Source: an uncultured Collinsella sp.
GTDB lineage: Bacteria; Actinomycetota; Coriobacteriia; Coriobacteriales; Coriobacteriaceae
Length of the DNA stretch: 29,685 nt
Assembly: GCA_902491055.1 (NCBI GenBank)
Contig: CABUGI010000013.1
Coordinates: forward strand, 1 to 29,685
Reading direction: 5' to 3'
Shown piece after piece: positions 23,052-29,685 of this stretch. Under the pieces are notes generated by a model. The model searched no databases. It saw only the letters and a list, made by a program, of their open reading frames with translations, and was not told the origin of the DNA. Every line of letters begins with the position of its first letter. The stretch's first letter is position 1. A program made the translations under genes and the position numbers.

Positions 23052-25158
23052 CGATGAGGAGAAAGACCAAGTGCGCGCCGCGTCCGATCTGGTTGCCATC
23101 GTGCAAGAAACGGTTGAGCTCAAGCCCCGCGGCCATGAGTTTTGGGGCTGCTGCCCCTTCCATGGCGAAAAGACCCCGTCGTTTCACATTATCCCCGCTA
23201 CGCAGGTGTGGCACTGCTTTGGCTGTGGCGAAGGCGGCGACGTCTTCACCTACATCATGAAGCGCGAGAACCTGAGCTTTCCCGAGTCGATTCGCTACCT
23301 GGCCGACCGTGCCGGCATTGAGCTGCACGATACCGGCGCTTATCGCGAGCGCGGCACCAAGCGCGCCCGCATCTATGACCTGTGCGCCGAGACCGCCCAG
23401 TTCTACCACACCATGCTCATGCGCGGTAAGGACAGCCGTCCGCGCGAGTACTTTGCCAGCCGCGGTATGGGCGGCGATGTCTGCCGCCGCTACTGCCTGG
23501 GCTTTGCGCCGGGTCGCAACGCGCTGGTGTCGCATCTGTCGCAGGCGGGTTTTACCCCGCAGGAGATGATCGACGCCAACGTGGCCGTGAGTCGTGGGCG
23601 CGGGCAGCTTGCCGACCGTTTTTACGACCGCGTGATGTTTCCCATTTTTGACGAACAGGGTCATAACATCGCCTTTGGCGGGCGCATTATGGGCGACGGA
23701 CAGCCTAAGTACCTCAACACCGCCGAGACGAGCGTGTTCCATAAAAAGCGAAACCTCTATGGCTTTAACTGGGCCAAGGAGTTTATCGTCGCGCAGGACA
23801 CCGCTATCGTGGTGGAGGGTTATACCGACTGTATCGCCTGCTGGGAGGCGGGGATCAAAAACGTCGTCGCCACGCTGGGCACCGCGCTCACGGAGCATCA
23901 CGTCAAGACGCTCACTCGCTTTGCCAAGCGCATTGTATATATGTTCGATGGCGACGCCGCCGGTCAAAAGGCCGCGCGCCGCGCGATTCAGTTTATCGAG
24001 CAGGATTCGATGGACCTGCGCTGCGTGGTACTTCCCGACGGCAACGACCCCATGGAGTTCATCACCGCGCATGGTGGCGAGGCGCTGCAGGCGCGCATCG
24101 ATGCCGCCGAGCCCCTCATGGACTTTGTATACCGCTCGCTGCAGGAGTCGAGCGACATTACCACGCCGGGCGGTCGTGCCAAAGCGCTCGAGGACGCACT
24201 GACGCTCATCTATCCGCTGCGTGATAGCTATATGATTGATACGTACTTTATCCAGATTGCGGACCTTTTGGGTTTGGATCTGGAGACGGTGCGTTCGAGC
24301 TCGGGCCGTGTGTTTCGCGATGTTGCCAAGCGCGAGGACGCCGAGCGTCGTCGCGAGCAGAACTACGAGCGCCAGCGGGCGCAGTCCGAGCGCGCAGGCA
24401 GCGCAGGCGGTCGGGCGTCTGGTTCGCGGGTGGCGTCTCGCGGCGCCTGGGCGTCGGGGGCGACACCGCCGGTGTCCACACCGGTCGAGGAAGATCCGTA
24501 CGACTATGTGCCGCTCGAGGCCTACGGGGCCGCTCCTGTCGAGGTCGTCGACGATATGCCGCCAATCGATGTGCCGGTTGGGTTGGATGGCGCGGCGCCG
24601 GTCGCCGATGCAACGGACGCGTCTGCGGCTCCGACGATGCCGATCGTGCTGACCGACCTAGAGCGAAAGTCTTTGGCGGGGGAGCGCGAGTTGCTGACGA
24701 TGCTCACGAGCTACCCCGACCTGTTCCGCACGTATGCCGACCGCATCTGCTCCATCGAGTGGGTTGACCCACGTCACGAGTCCATCGCATGGGCTGTTCT
24801 GGCAACGCCGCCGGGAACCGATCCTGCAGCCTGCATGGATGCGGCACGCTCAGTGTGTCCCGATGCGGCAACGCTTGTGAGTGCCGGGCGCATCTCGGCG
24901 ACGAGCAAGCACCCCACCGAGACGAACATCGTGTTTATGCTCGATACGCTCGAGCTCTATACCATCAAGCGCCGCATGCGTGCCGCACAGGCCAAGCTGC
25001 GCCAGGACCGTTCGCTCGATGATGAGGCCCGTCGTGCGCTGACCGTGCAGGCCGCGCAGGACTCGCAGCGTCAGCGCGAACTGCAAAAGTCGATCGGCGG
25101 CGTGGCGGACCCGTTCCGTTTGATCGGCCTGGAGGCCGCAGGCACCGAACAAGCCTAG
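23044..25158 (+). CDS. dnaG: DNA primase
   Basis: A 704-residue primase that makes RNA primers at the replication fork with DnaB helicase. The N-terminal zinc ribbon uses Cys37, His40, Cys58 and Cys61 (CPFHGEKTPSF ... HCFGCG). The TOPRIM catalytic core has VEGYTD (257-262; Glu258 is the catalytic acid) and MFDGDAAGQ (Asp302, Asp304). Residues about 432-545 are a Ser/Ala/Gly/Pro/Asp-rich linker before the C-terminal helicase-interaction helices. The start is GTG at 23044, inside ribF, giving an 8-nt overlap and clear coupling; GGGGG lies about 10 nt upstream. The length exceeds the roughly 600-residue norm mainly because of the linker. sigA follows after 110 nt. Confidence 0.95.
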   Translation: MISDEEKDQVRAASDLVAIVQETVELKPRGHEFWGCCPFHGEKTPSFHIIPATQVWHCFGCGEGGDVFTYIMKRENLSFPESIRYLADRAGIELHDTGAYRERGTKRARIYDLCAETAQFYHTMLMRGKDSRPREYFASRGMGGDVCRRYCLGFAPGRNALVSHLSQAGFTPQEMIDANVAVSRGRGQLADRFYDRVMFPIFDEQGHNIAFGGRIMGDGQPKYLNTAETSVFHKKRNLYGFNWAKEFIVAQDTAIVVEGYTDCIACWEAGIKNVVATLGTALTEHHVKTLTRFAKRIVYMFDGDAAGQKAARRAIQFIEQDSMDLRCVVLPDGNDPMEFITAHGGEALQARIDAAEPLMDFVYRSLQESSDITTPGGRAKALEDALTLIYPLRDSYMIDTYFIQIADLLGLDLETVRSSSGRVFRDVAKREDAERRREQNYERQRAQSERAGSAGGRASGSRVASRGAWASGATPPVSTPVEEDPYDYVPLEAYGAAPVEVVDDMPPIDVPVGLDGAAPVADATDASAAPTMPIVLTDLERKSLAGERELLTMLTSYPDLFRTYADRICSIEWVDPRHESIAWAVLATPPGTDPAACMDAARSVCPDAATLVSAGRISATSKHPTETNIVFMLDTLELYTIKRRMRAAQAKLRQDRSLDDEARRALTVQAAQDSQRQRELQKSIGGVADPFRLIGLEAAGTEQA

Positions 25159-25227
25159 ATGTTGTGGTCAACCAGCGTATTCTCGCCTATATCCAGTCCT
25201 CTTTTTGGGTATAGACGTCAATGTGTG

Positions 25228-25236
25228 TGCTAAAGT
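25228..25236 (+). promoter_or_regulatory. Possible extended -10 promoter before sigA
   Basis: TGC-TAAAGT forms an extended -10 element 33 nt before the sigA GTG. There is no good -35 at 16-18 nt (TTGGGT lies 20 nt upstream). Another weak candidate is TGGTCA, 17 nt, TATATC at 25165-25193. Either would let sigA be made independently of the long upstream operon. Confidence 0.3.
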
Positions 25237-25268
25237 ATTGAGTCCTGTGGACTATGAAGGGAGAATCT

Positions 25269-26618
25269 GTGCCAAAAAAGACTGAGAGCACGGGTACTGG
25301 GCTGGAATCCTACGTTGCAAAGCTCATGGGCAACGGCTCAAACAGGACTTCGGTAACCGAGGACGAGATTCAGGTCGCCCTGAAGGATATCGATGTTTCT
25401 GACGAGCAGCTCACCGCGGTGTATTCCGCGCTGCGCAACAGCGGCATCCAGATTATCTCCGCGAGCGGTAACGACGACGCCCCCATGGACGTCGACGATG
25501 ACGATAACGATACCGATACCGACGATTTCGATGACGACGACGAGCACGATTCCGGCTCGCTTGACGATCATGAGCTCAAGATGGCCCGTCAGGCCGATGC
25601 CGAGATGGGTTCTTCCAAGAGCAAGAAGAAGCGCACCGTGCGCACGTCCCGTTCACGCTCGCGCGTGCGTGGCATCGATGCCTCCACGGTGATGCTGACC
25701 GGCGATCCGGTCCGTATGTACCTCAAGGAGATCGGCAAGGTCGACCTGCTGACCGCTTCCGAAGAGGTCGATCTGGCCATGAAGATCGAGGCCGGTCTCG
25801 AGGCCACCGAGAAGCTCGAGGCTGCCGAGGCAGGCGAGCTCGAGCTCACGCGTGCCGAGATGCGTCGTCTTACGCGCATTGAGAACGTGGGCCTCGAAGC
25901 CAAGCAGGCACTCATCAGCGCAAATCTGCGTCTGGTCGTCTCCATCGCCAAGCGCTATGTTGGCCGCGGCATGCTGTTCCTGGACCTGATCCAGGAGGGC
26001 AACCTCGGTCTGATCCGCGCCGTCGAGAAGTTCGACTACCAGAAGGGCTTTAAGTTCTCCACGTACGCCACGTGGTGGATCCGTCAGGCCATTACGCGCG
26101 CTATCGCCGACCAGGCCCGTACCATCCGTATTCCCGTGCACATGGTCGAGACCATCAACAAGCTCGTCCGCGTGCAGCGCCAGCTCCTTCAGGACCTGGG
26201 TCGCGACCCGACCCCTGAGGAGATCGGTGCCGAGATGGACATGAGCGCCGACCGTGTCCGCGAGATCAAGAAGATCTCGCAGGAGCCCGTGTCGCTCGAG
26301 ACCCCCATCGGCGAGGAAGAGGATTCTCAGCTGGGCGACTTCATCGAGGACTCCCAGGCCATCGTTCCGCCCGATGCGGCCAGCTTCTCCATGCTACAGG
26401 AGCAGCTCACCCAGGTGCTCGATTCGCTTGCCGATCGTGAGCGCAAGGTTATCGAGCTGCGCTTTGGCCTTGTCGACGGACATCCCCGTACGCTCGAGGA
26501 AGTCGGCCGCGAGTTTGGCGTTACGCGCGAGCGCATCCGCCAGATCGAGTCCAAGACCCTGGCCAAGCTCCGCCACCCGAGCCGCTCCAGCAAGCTGAAG
26601 GACTATATCGAAAGCTAG
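25269..26618 (+). CDS. sigA: Primary sigma factor of RNA polymerase (SigA/RpoD)
   Basis: A group 1 sigma-70 factor of 449 residues, used for housekeeping promoter recognition. A variable N-terminus with a short helical domain is followed by a very acidic run (about 73-94, mostly Asp) and a basic SKSKKKRTVRTSRSRSRVRG segment. Region 1.2 starts at DPVRMYLKEIG (146-156). Region 2 has LRLVVSIAKRYVGRGMLFLD, LIQEGNLGL and FSTYATWWIRQAI. Region 3 has IPVHMVETINKL, and region 4 ends with EVGREFGVTRERIRQIESK. GTG 25269 is chosen because AAGGGAG sits 5 nt before it; an in-frame ATG at 25254 has no ribosome site. It is adjacent to dnaG, as in the Firmicute dnaG-sigA pair, and is followed by a terminator. 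Confidence 0.95.
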   Translation: MPKKTESTGTGLESYVAKLMGNGSNRTSVTEDEIQVALKDIDVSDEQLTAVYSALRNSGIQIISASGNDDAPMDVDDDDNDTDTDDFDDDDEHDSGSLDDHELKMARQADAEMGSSKSKKKRTVRTSRSRSRVRGIDASTVMLTGDPVRMYLKEIGKVDLLTASEEVDLAMKIEAGLEATEKLEAAEAGELELTRAEMRRLTRIENVGLEAKQALISANLRLVVSIAKRYVGRGMLFLDLIQEGNLGLIRAVEKFDYQKGFKFSTYATWWIRQAITRAIADQARTIRIPVHMVETINKLVRVQRQLLQDLGRDPTPEEIGAEMDMSADRVREIKKISQEPVSLETPIGEEEDSQLGDFIEDSQAIVPPDAASFSMLQEQLTQVLDSLADRERKVIELRFGLVDGHPRTLEEVGREFGVTRERIRQIESKTLAKLRHPSRSSKLKDYIES

Positions 26619-26629
26619 TCAAGCAAGAG

Positions 26630-26662
26630 GCGCCCTCAAGCACATCCGCTTGGGGGCGCTTT
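26630..26662 (+). terminator. Rho-independent terminator after sigA
   Basis: GCGCCCTCAAGC (26630-26641) pairs with GCTTGGGGGCGC (26648-26659) through a 6-nt loop, a 12-bp stem with one G-U pair, followed by a short TTTC. It starts 11 nt after the sigA stop and closes the long operon. Confidence 0.75.
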
Positions 26663-26668
26663 CATGTA

Positions 26669-26720
26669 GTCGTTGGGGACGTTCTTGAATGACTAGTCGT
26701 TTAAGAACGTCCCCAACGAC
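26669..26720. repeat. Perfect 18-bp inverted repeat with palindromic loop
   Basis: GTCGTTGGGGACGTTCTT (26669-26686) and its exact reverse complement (26703-26720) flank a 16-nt loop that contains the palindrome GACTAGTC. AATGACTAG occurs in the loop (26688-26696) and again right after the right arm (26721-26729). The stem can extend by three more pairs (one G-U) into the loop. There is no T-tract. It looks like a dispersed REP/MITE-type palindrome placed between the sigA terminator and the tRNA promoter; copy number elsewhere is unknown from this window. Confidence 0.75.
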
Positions 26721-26754
26721 AATGACTAGGTCGGAAAAATTCTTAAAAAAGTTC

Positions 26755-26782
26755 TTGCCCTGAGCTGATTCGTCCGTATAAT
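26755..26782 (+). promoter_or_regulatory. Promoter of the tRNA-Asn pair
   Basis: TTGCCC (26755-26760), a 16-nt spacer and a perfect TATAAT (26777-26782) lie 30 nt before the first tRNA, in an AT-rich patch. The predicted start is near 26789, with a short 5' leader to be trimmed by RNase P. Confidence 0.7.
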
Positions 26783-26812
26783 AAACTTCGTTGCTTGAGA
26801 GCACGCACCTAT

Positions 26813-26887
26813 TCCTCGGTAGCTCAATGGTAGAGCACGCGGCTGTTAACCGCGCTGTTGTAGGTTCGAGTCCTACCCGGGGAGCCA
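26813..26887 (+). tRNA. tRNA-Asn (anticodon GUU), copy 1
   Basis: The cloverleaf closes fully. Acceptor TCCTCGG pairs with CCGGGGA. The D arm is AGCTCAATGGTAGAGC-like. The anticodon stem CGCGG/CCGCG encloses the loop CTGTTAA with anticodon GTT. The T arm is GTAGG-TTCGAGT-CCTAC. The discriminator is G and CCA is encoded. It is identical to the next copy and separated from it by 33 nt. Confidence 0.96.
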
Positions 26888-26920
26888 GAATTTTCCAGCC
26901 CTTTCCGTTGGGCTTTAAAT

Positions 26921-26995
26921 TCCTCGGTAGCTCAATGGTAGAGCACGCGGCTGTTAACCGCGCTGTTGTAGGTTCGAGTCCTACCCGGGGAGCCA
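26921..26995 (+). tRNA. tRNA-Asn (anticodon GUU), copy 2
   Basis: All 75 nt are identical to the first copy, including the encoded CCA. It shares the upstream promoter, and a rho-independent terminator begins 7 nt after the CCA. A recent tandem duplication or gene conversion would explain the identity. Confidence 0.96.
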
Positions 26996-27001
26996 GGTTG
27001 T

Positions 27002-27031
27002 AAAACCCGTCGCTTATGCGGCGGGTTTTTT
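27002..27031 (+). terminator. Rho-independent terminator after the tRNA pair
   Basis: AAAACCCGTCGC (27002-27013), loop TTAT and GCGGCGGGTTTT (27018-27029) form a 12-bp stem with one G-U pair, ending in a run of T residues. Confidence 0.88.
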
Positions 27032-27189
27032 CATGCCGCGATTGCCATTCGCGAACGTTACCATATCAACATTTCGTGTCGAGGATGTAATCCCGCGACC
27101 CACCACCTCAACATGGCGCGCTCGTTGTAGAATATTGCAGTGATTGCTCCCACGAGATGGTGCCGCGAGCACCAGATAAGGAGATTCTT

Positions 27190-27546
27190 GTGTCTGAGAC
27201 CATTAACGGCAGCCTGAGCGTCTCGAACGACGTTATTGCCGATATTGCCGGTTATGCCGCGATGACGTGCTATGGCGTCGTCGGTATGGCCGAGCAGCTC
27301 CAGGGCGCCGAGAGCGTGCGCCTGCTTGCCGGTCAGCGCCTCCGCAAGGGCGTGCTTGTCTCCGCCGACGAGAACGGCCTTACGGTCGATCTTCACGTCG
27401 TGCTCGAGAACGGCGTCAACATGAAGTCCGTCTGCCACAATCTTTCGAGCTCCGTTGCCTTCACCCTGCAGGAGATCGCCCAGATCGATCCCGCCAGCCT
27501 TAAGATCGGCATCCACATCGACGCGCTCAAGAGCCGTCTGAACTAG
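27190..27546 (+). CDS. Asp23/Gls24 family envelope stress response protein
   Basis: A 118-residue small alpha/beta protein of the Asp23 (DUF322) family; relatives form membrane-proximal filaments or are linked to envelope stress. The family segments are SVSNDVIADIAGYAAMTCYG, VVGMAEQ, GVLVSADENGLTVDLHVVLE and NMKSVCHNLSSSVAFTL. GTG 27190 is chosen because AAGGAG lies 6 nt upstream; an ATG at 27157 has no ribosome site. TAGAAT (27128-27133) is a possible -10 element without a clear -35. The fakA gene follows after 27 nt, the same neighbour as in many Gram-positive genomes, so they probably form one operon. Confidence 0.88.
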   Translation: MSETINGSLSVSNDVIADIAGYAAMTCYGVVGMAEQLQGAESVRLLAGQRLRKGVLVSADENGLTVDLHVVLENGVNMKSVCHNLSSSVAFTLQEIAQIDPASLKIGIHIDALKSRLN

Positions 27547-27573
27547 CATCCGAAAACGGAGATTCAAATACCC

Positions 27574-29235
27574 ATGATTGCAAAGACCATTCGCACCTGT
27601 TTTCCGATCGCTGCGGCTGCCGTTTCCGACAAGGCCGAGGAGATCAACAAGCTCAACGTCTTCCCCGTGCCCGACGGCGACACCGGTACCAACATGTCGC
27701 TCACGCTCGCCTCGGTGACCAAGGAGCTTTCCGCCCTTCCCGCCGATGCCGACATGGAGGCCATCGCAGGCGCCATCACGCACGGCTCCCTGATGGGTGC
27801 CCGCGGCAACTCCGGCGTCATCACCTCGCAGATCCTGCGCGGTGTTGCCGAGGGTCTCGTTTCTGCCGATGAGCCCATCACGTCCGCCAACATCGCCTTC
27901 GCCTTCCGTCGCGCCGTCAAGGTCGCCTTCCAGGCCGTCCGCAAGCCCATCGAAGGCACGATCCTCACGGTCCTGCGAGATGTTTCGACCAAGGCCGACG
28001 AGTGCGAAAAGAAGAAGTTCTCGGCCGAGGACGCGCTCGATGCTATCGTCGTCGAGGCCTACCAGTCCGTCGCCCGCACGCCCGACCTGCTGCCCGTTCT
28101 GAAGGAGAACGGCGTGGTCGACTCTGGCGCCTTTGGCTTTGCCATCTTCCTGGAGAACTTTGTTGCCGCCGCTCTTGGCCGCAGCACCGTTGTCGAGGAT
28201 TTCTCCGCCACGTTTGATTCCGCTGGCTCTGCCCGCGACGCGGCCCTTGGTCGCGTTGAGATCGAGGCCAACGACGACTGGGAGGGCTCGGAGTTCCGCT
28301 ACTGCAACGAGTTCCTCTTTAAGGCCGACGCCCCGTTTGACGAGGACGAGTGCCTTAAGTTCCTGGGCTCCATGGGCGACTGTGAGCTTCTCGTGGGTGC
28401 CTACCCCGACTACAAGATCCATGTGCACTCCAACACGCCTAACCTGGTGCTCGAGCACATGCTGCAGCTTGGTCAGATCTACGAGGTCTTTATCCACAAC
28501 ATGGAGATGGAGGCCCACGACCGTACCGCCAAGATTCACGAGGACCAGGAAAAGGCCGCTGAGCCTGCCAAGGCGTTGGGCTTTGTCGCCGTTGCCGCCG
28601 GCTCTGGCGAGGCCGACATCCTCAAGTCCCTCGGCGTTGACGTGATCGTCTCGGGTGGCCAGACCATGAACCCCTCGACCGCCGACCTGCTGGGCGCGGT
28701 GGACCAGGTCAACGCGACCTCGGTCATCATCCTGCCCAACAACGGCAATATCCGCATGGCTGCCGAGGCCGCTGCCTCTGCCTGCACCGACAAGAAGGTC
28801 GCCGTCGTTCCCACTAAGACCGTTCCGCAGGCCTTCTCCGCGCTGTTCGCTGTCCTGCCCGATTCCGAGCTCGAGGACGCCGTCGCCGCTATGGTCGACG
28901 CCATCAGCGAGGTCCGCGATGGCGAGGTCACCCGTGCCGTGCGCGATTCCAGCGCCTCTGACGGCTCTCCGATTCACTCCGGTGATGTCATGGGTATCAT
29001 TGCCGGCTCCATCGACGTGGTCGGCTCCGATGTGAAGCAGGTCACGCTCGATTGCATCAACCGCATGCAGGAGGAAGAGGAGGGCGACGCACTGACGATT
29101 CTGGCCGGCGAGGAGCTGTCCGATGAGGCCTTCCAGGAGATCGTCGACGCCATCGAGGAGGCTCAGCCCGACCTGGAGATCGATGCTCATCGTGGCGAGC
29201 AGCCGCTCTATCCCGTGATCTTCTCGATCGAGTAG
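27574..29235 (+). CDS. fakA: Fatty acid kinase catalytic subunit FakA-like (DhaL/DAK2 domain)
   Basis: A 553-residue protein of the YloV/FakA group. FakA phosphorylates fatty acids held by a FakB (DegV-like) carrier, feeding phospholipid synthesis. The N-terminal DhaL domain has NVFPVPDGDTGTNMSLT, with the Mg-ATP-binding acidic residues Asp34 and Asp36 plus Thr37 and Asn40, and GARGNSGVITSQ (75-86). A middle domain (FRYCNEFLFK, SMGDCELLVG, VHSNTPN) and a C-terminal domain (VSGGQTMNPST, ILPNNGNI) complete the usual FakA layout. No FakB gene is next to it. It lies between the Asp23-family gene and recG. GGAG is 12 nt before the ATG, somewhat far, so translation may be coupled to the upstream gene. 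Confidence 0.9.
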   Translation: MIAKTIRTCFPIAAAAVSDKAEEINKLNVFPVPDGDTGTNMSLTLASVTKELSALPADADMEAIAGAITHGSLMGARGNSGVITSQILRGVAEGLVSADEPITSANIAFAFRRAVKVAFQAVRKPIEGTILTVLRDVSTKADECEKKKFSAEDALDAIVVEAYQSVARTPDLLPVLKENGVVDSGAFGFAIFLENFVAAALGRSTVVEDFSATFDSAGSARDAALGRVEIEANDDWEGSEFRYCNEFLFKADAPFDEDECLKFLGSMGDCELLVGAYPDYKIHVHSNTPNLVLEHMLQLGQIYEVFIHNMEMEAHDRTAKIHEDQEKAAEPAKALGFVAVAAGSGEADILKSLGVDVIVSGGQTMNPSTADLLGAVDQVNATSVIILPNNGNIRMAAEAAASACTDKKVAVVPTKTVPQAFSALFAVLPDSELEDAVAAMVDAISEVRDGEVTRAVRDSSASDGSPIHSGDVMGIIAGSIDVVGSDVKQVTLDCINRMQEEEEGDALTILAGEELSDEAFQEIVDAIEEAQPDLEIDAHRGEQPLYPVIFSIE

Positions 29236-29245
29236 GCATCTACCC

Positions 29246-29685
29246 ATGTCCGAGCTGTGCTCCGTGCCGCGCGTCTCGGGGCGCTTTGCCCAGAGCAATG
29301 CGCTCGACGAGGATATCGCGCGACTCAAATATGTTTCGGGTAAACGTGAGGAGGCCCTTCGCCGTTTGGGCATTCGGACGGTGGGGGACCTCCTTCTCCA
29401 TATCCCTCATCGATACCTCGACTTTACCCGTTCGTGGTCCATCGAGATGGCGCCCATCGGCACCGTGTGCACCATCATCGCCACGGTCGATCGCATCGTC
29501 CAAAAGCAGCCGCGTCCGCGCATGCAGGTGACCGAGGTCTCGCTTGTTGACGAGACGGGCGTGCTGCAGGTTGCCTTTTTCCGCCAGCCCTGGATTGCCC
29601 AGCAGCTTAAGCAGGGCGACCGCCTGGCCGTGATGGGCAAGGTCGAGTTTGCCTACGGCTTTAAGCAGATGGCCTCGCCGCATTT
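29246..29685 (+). CDS. recG: ATP-dependent DNA helicase RecG, N-terminal part (partial)
   Basis: The frame begins at ATG 29246, 10 nt after fakA, and stays open to the right edge, so only about 146 N-terminal residues are present. RecG remodels stalled replication forks and branched DNA. The visible part is the start of the wedge region: LKYVSGKREEALRRLGIRTV, then GDLLLHIPHRYLDF (47-60), a RecG hallmark. An OB-fold follows with GTVCTIIATVD, VSLVDETGVLQVAFF and LKQGDRLAVMGKVEF. The helicase motifs lie beyond the window. No clear Shine-Dalgarno is present, so coupling to fakA is likely. The asp23-fakA-recG order is common in Gram-positive bacteria and supports the call. Confidence 0.92.
   Translation, partial: MSELCSVPRVSGRFAQSNALDEDIARLKYVSGKREEALRRLGIRTVGDLLLHIPHRYLDFTRSWSIEMAPIGTVCTIIATVDRIVQKQPRPRMQVTEVSLVDETGVLQVAFFRQPWIAQQLKQGDRLAVMGKVEFAYGFKQMASPH

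Noticed and set aside
25254..25268. ATG start for sigA
   Set aside because: The purine-rich AAGGGAG lies after this ATG and at the right distance from GTG 25269.
26669..26720. Terminator call for the perfect inverted repeat
   Set aside because: No T-tract on either side, and a better terminator already lies at 26630-26662.
1..29685. CRISPR array, insertion sequence, prophage or integrase
   Set aside because: No regularly spaced direct repeats, transposase, integrase or phage structural genes were seen; the only tandem repeat of note is the tRNA-Asn pair.

Overview
The window is a GC-rich, gene-dense bacterial chromosome segment. Gene content and protein style suggest a Coriobacteriia actinobacterium, most like Collinsella or a close relative. 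The reasons are a Gram-positive-type Pel cluster, an actinobacterial-style nusA-infB region, an acidic-linker sigma-A, CCA-encoding tRNAs and the asp23-fakA-recG order. The taxon is inferred from style and was not tested by a search. Almost every gene lies on the + strand; the only convincing - strand gene is a small ModE-like regulator at 9837-10181.

Region 1 (1-8647) is the 3' part of a Pel-type exopolysaccharide locus. Its order is a PelE-like TPR protein (cut by the left edge), a membrane-anchored DUF2194/PelA-like deacetylase, the PelF glycosyltransferase, the PelG membrane transporter, a CotH-type lipoprotein kinase, a VTC-domain polyphosphate polymerase and a DUF4956 membrane protein. 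All junctions overlap or are only 3 nt apart, so this is one translationally coupled unit. The association of polymer synthesis and export (PelF/PelG), deacetylation (PelA-like), a kinase predicted to sit outside the membrane (CotH) and a polyphosphate module (VTC + DUF4956) is the best candidate here for a poorly described system.

Region 2 (8712-12256) holds a shortened PLP-dependent trans-sulfuration-like protein, a long hairpin repeat, an orphan ModE-like regulator, guaB (IMP dehydrogenase) and a 370-bp non-coding stretch with three stacked inverted repeats just upstream of leuS.

Region 3 (12257-26664) is the information-processing core: leuS with its own terminator; then a strong promoter and a leader terminator in front of rimP-nusA-infB-rbfA-nrnA-truB-ribF-dnaG, followed by sigA (rpoD). 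rimP through dnaG are very tightly packed (ribF and dnaG overlap by 8 nt). The nusA-infB operon therefore runs directly into the dnaG-sigA pair. The leader terminator suggests attenuation, possibly NusA autoregulation. NusA ends in an unusual Cys3His tail, and the ylxR/ylxQ genes often found between nusA and infB are absent.

Region 4 (26665-29685) contains a perfect 18-bp inverted repeat, a consensus promoter driving two identical tRNA-Asn(GUU) genes that end in a clear terminator, an Asp23/Gls24-family gene, fakA (DhaL/DAK2-domain fatty-acid kinase subunit) and the 5' end of recG, which runs off the right edge. No CRISPR array, rRNA, insertion sequence or phage gene was seen.
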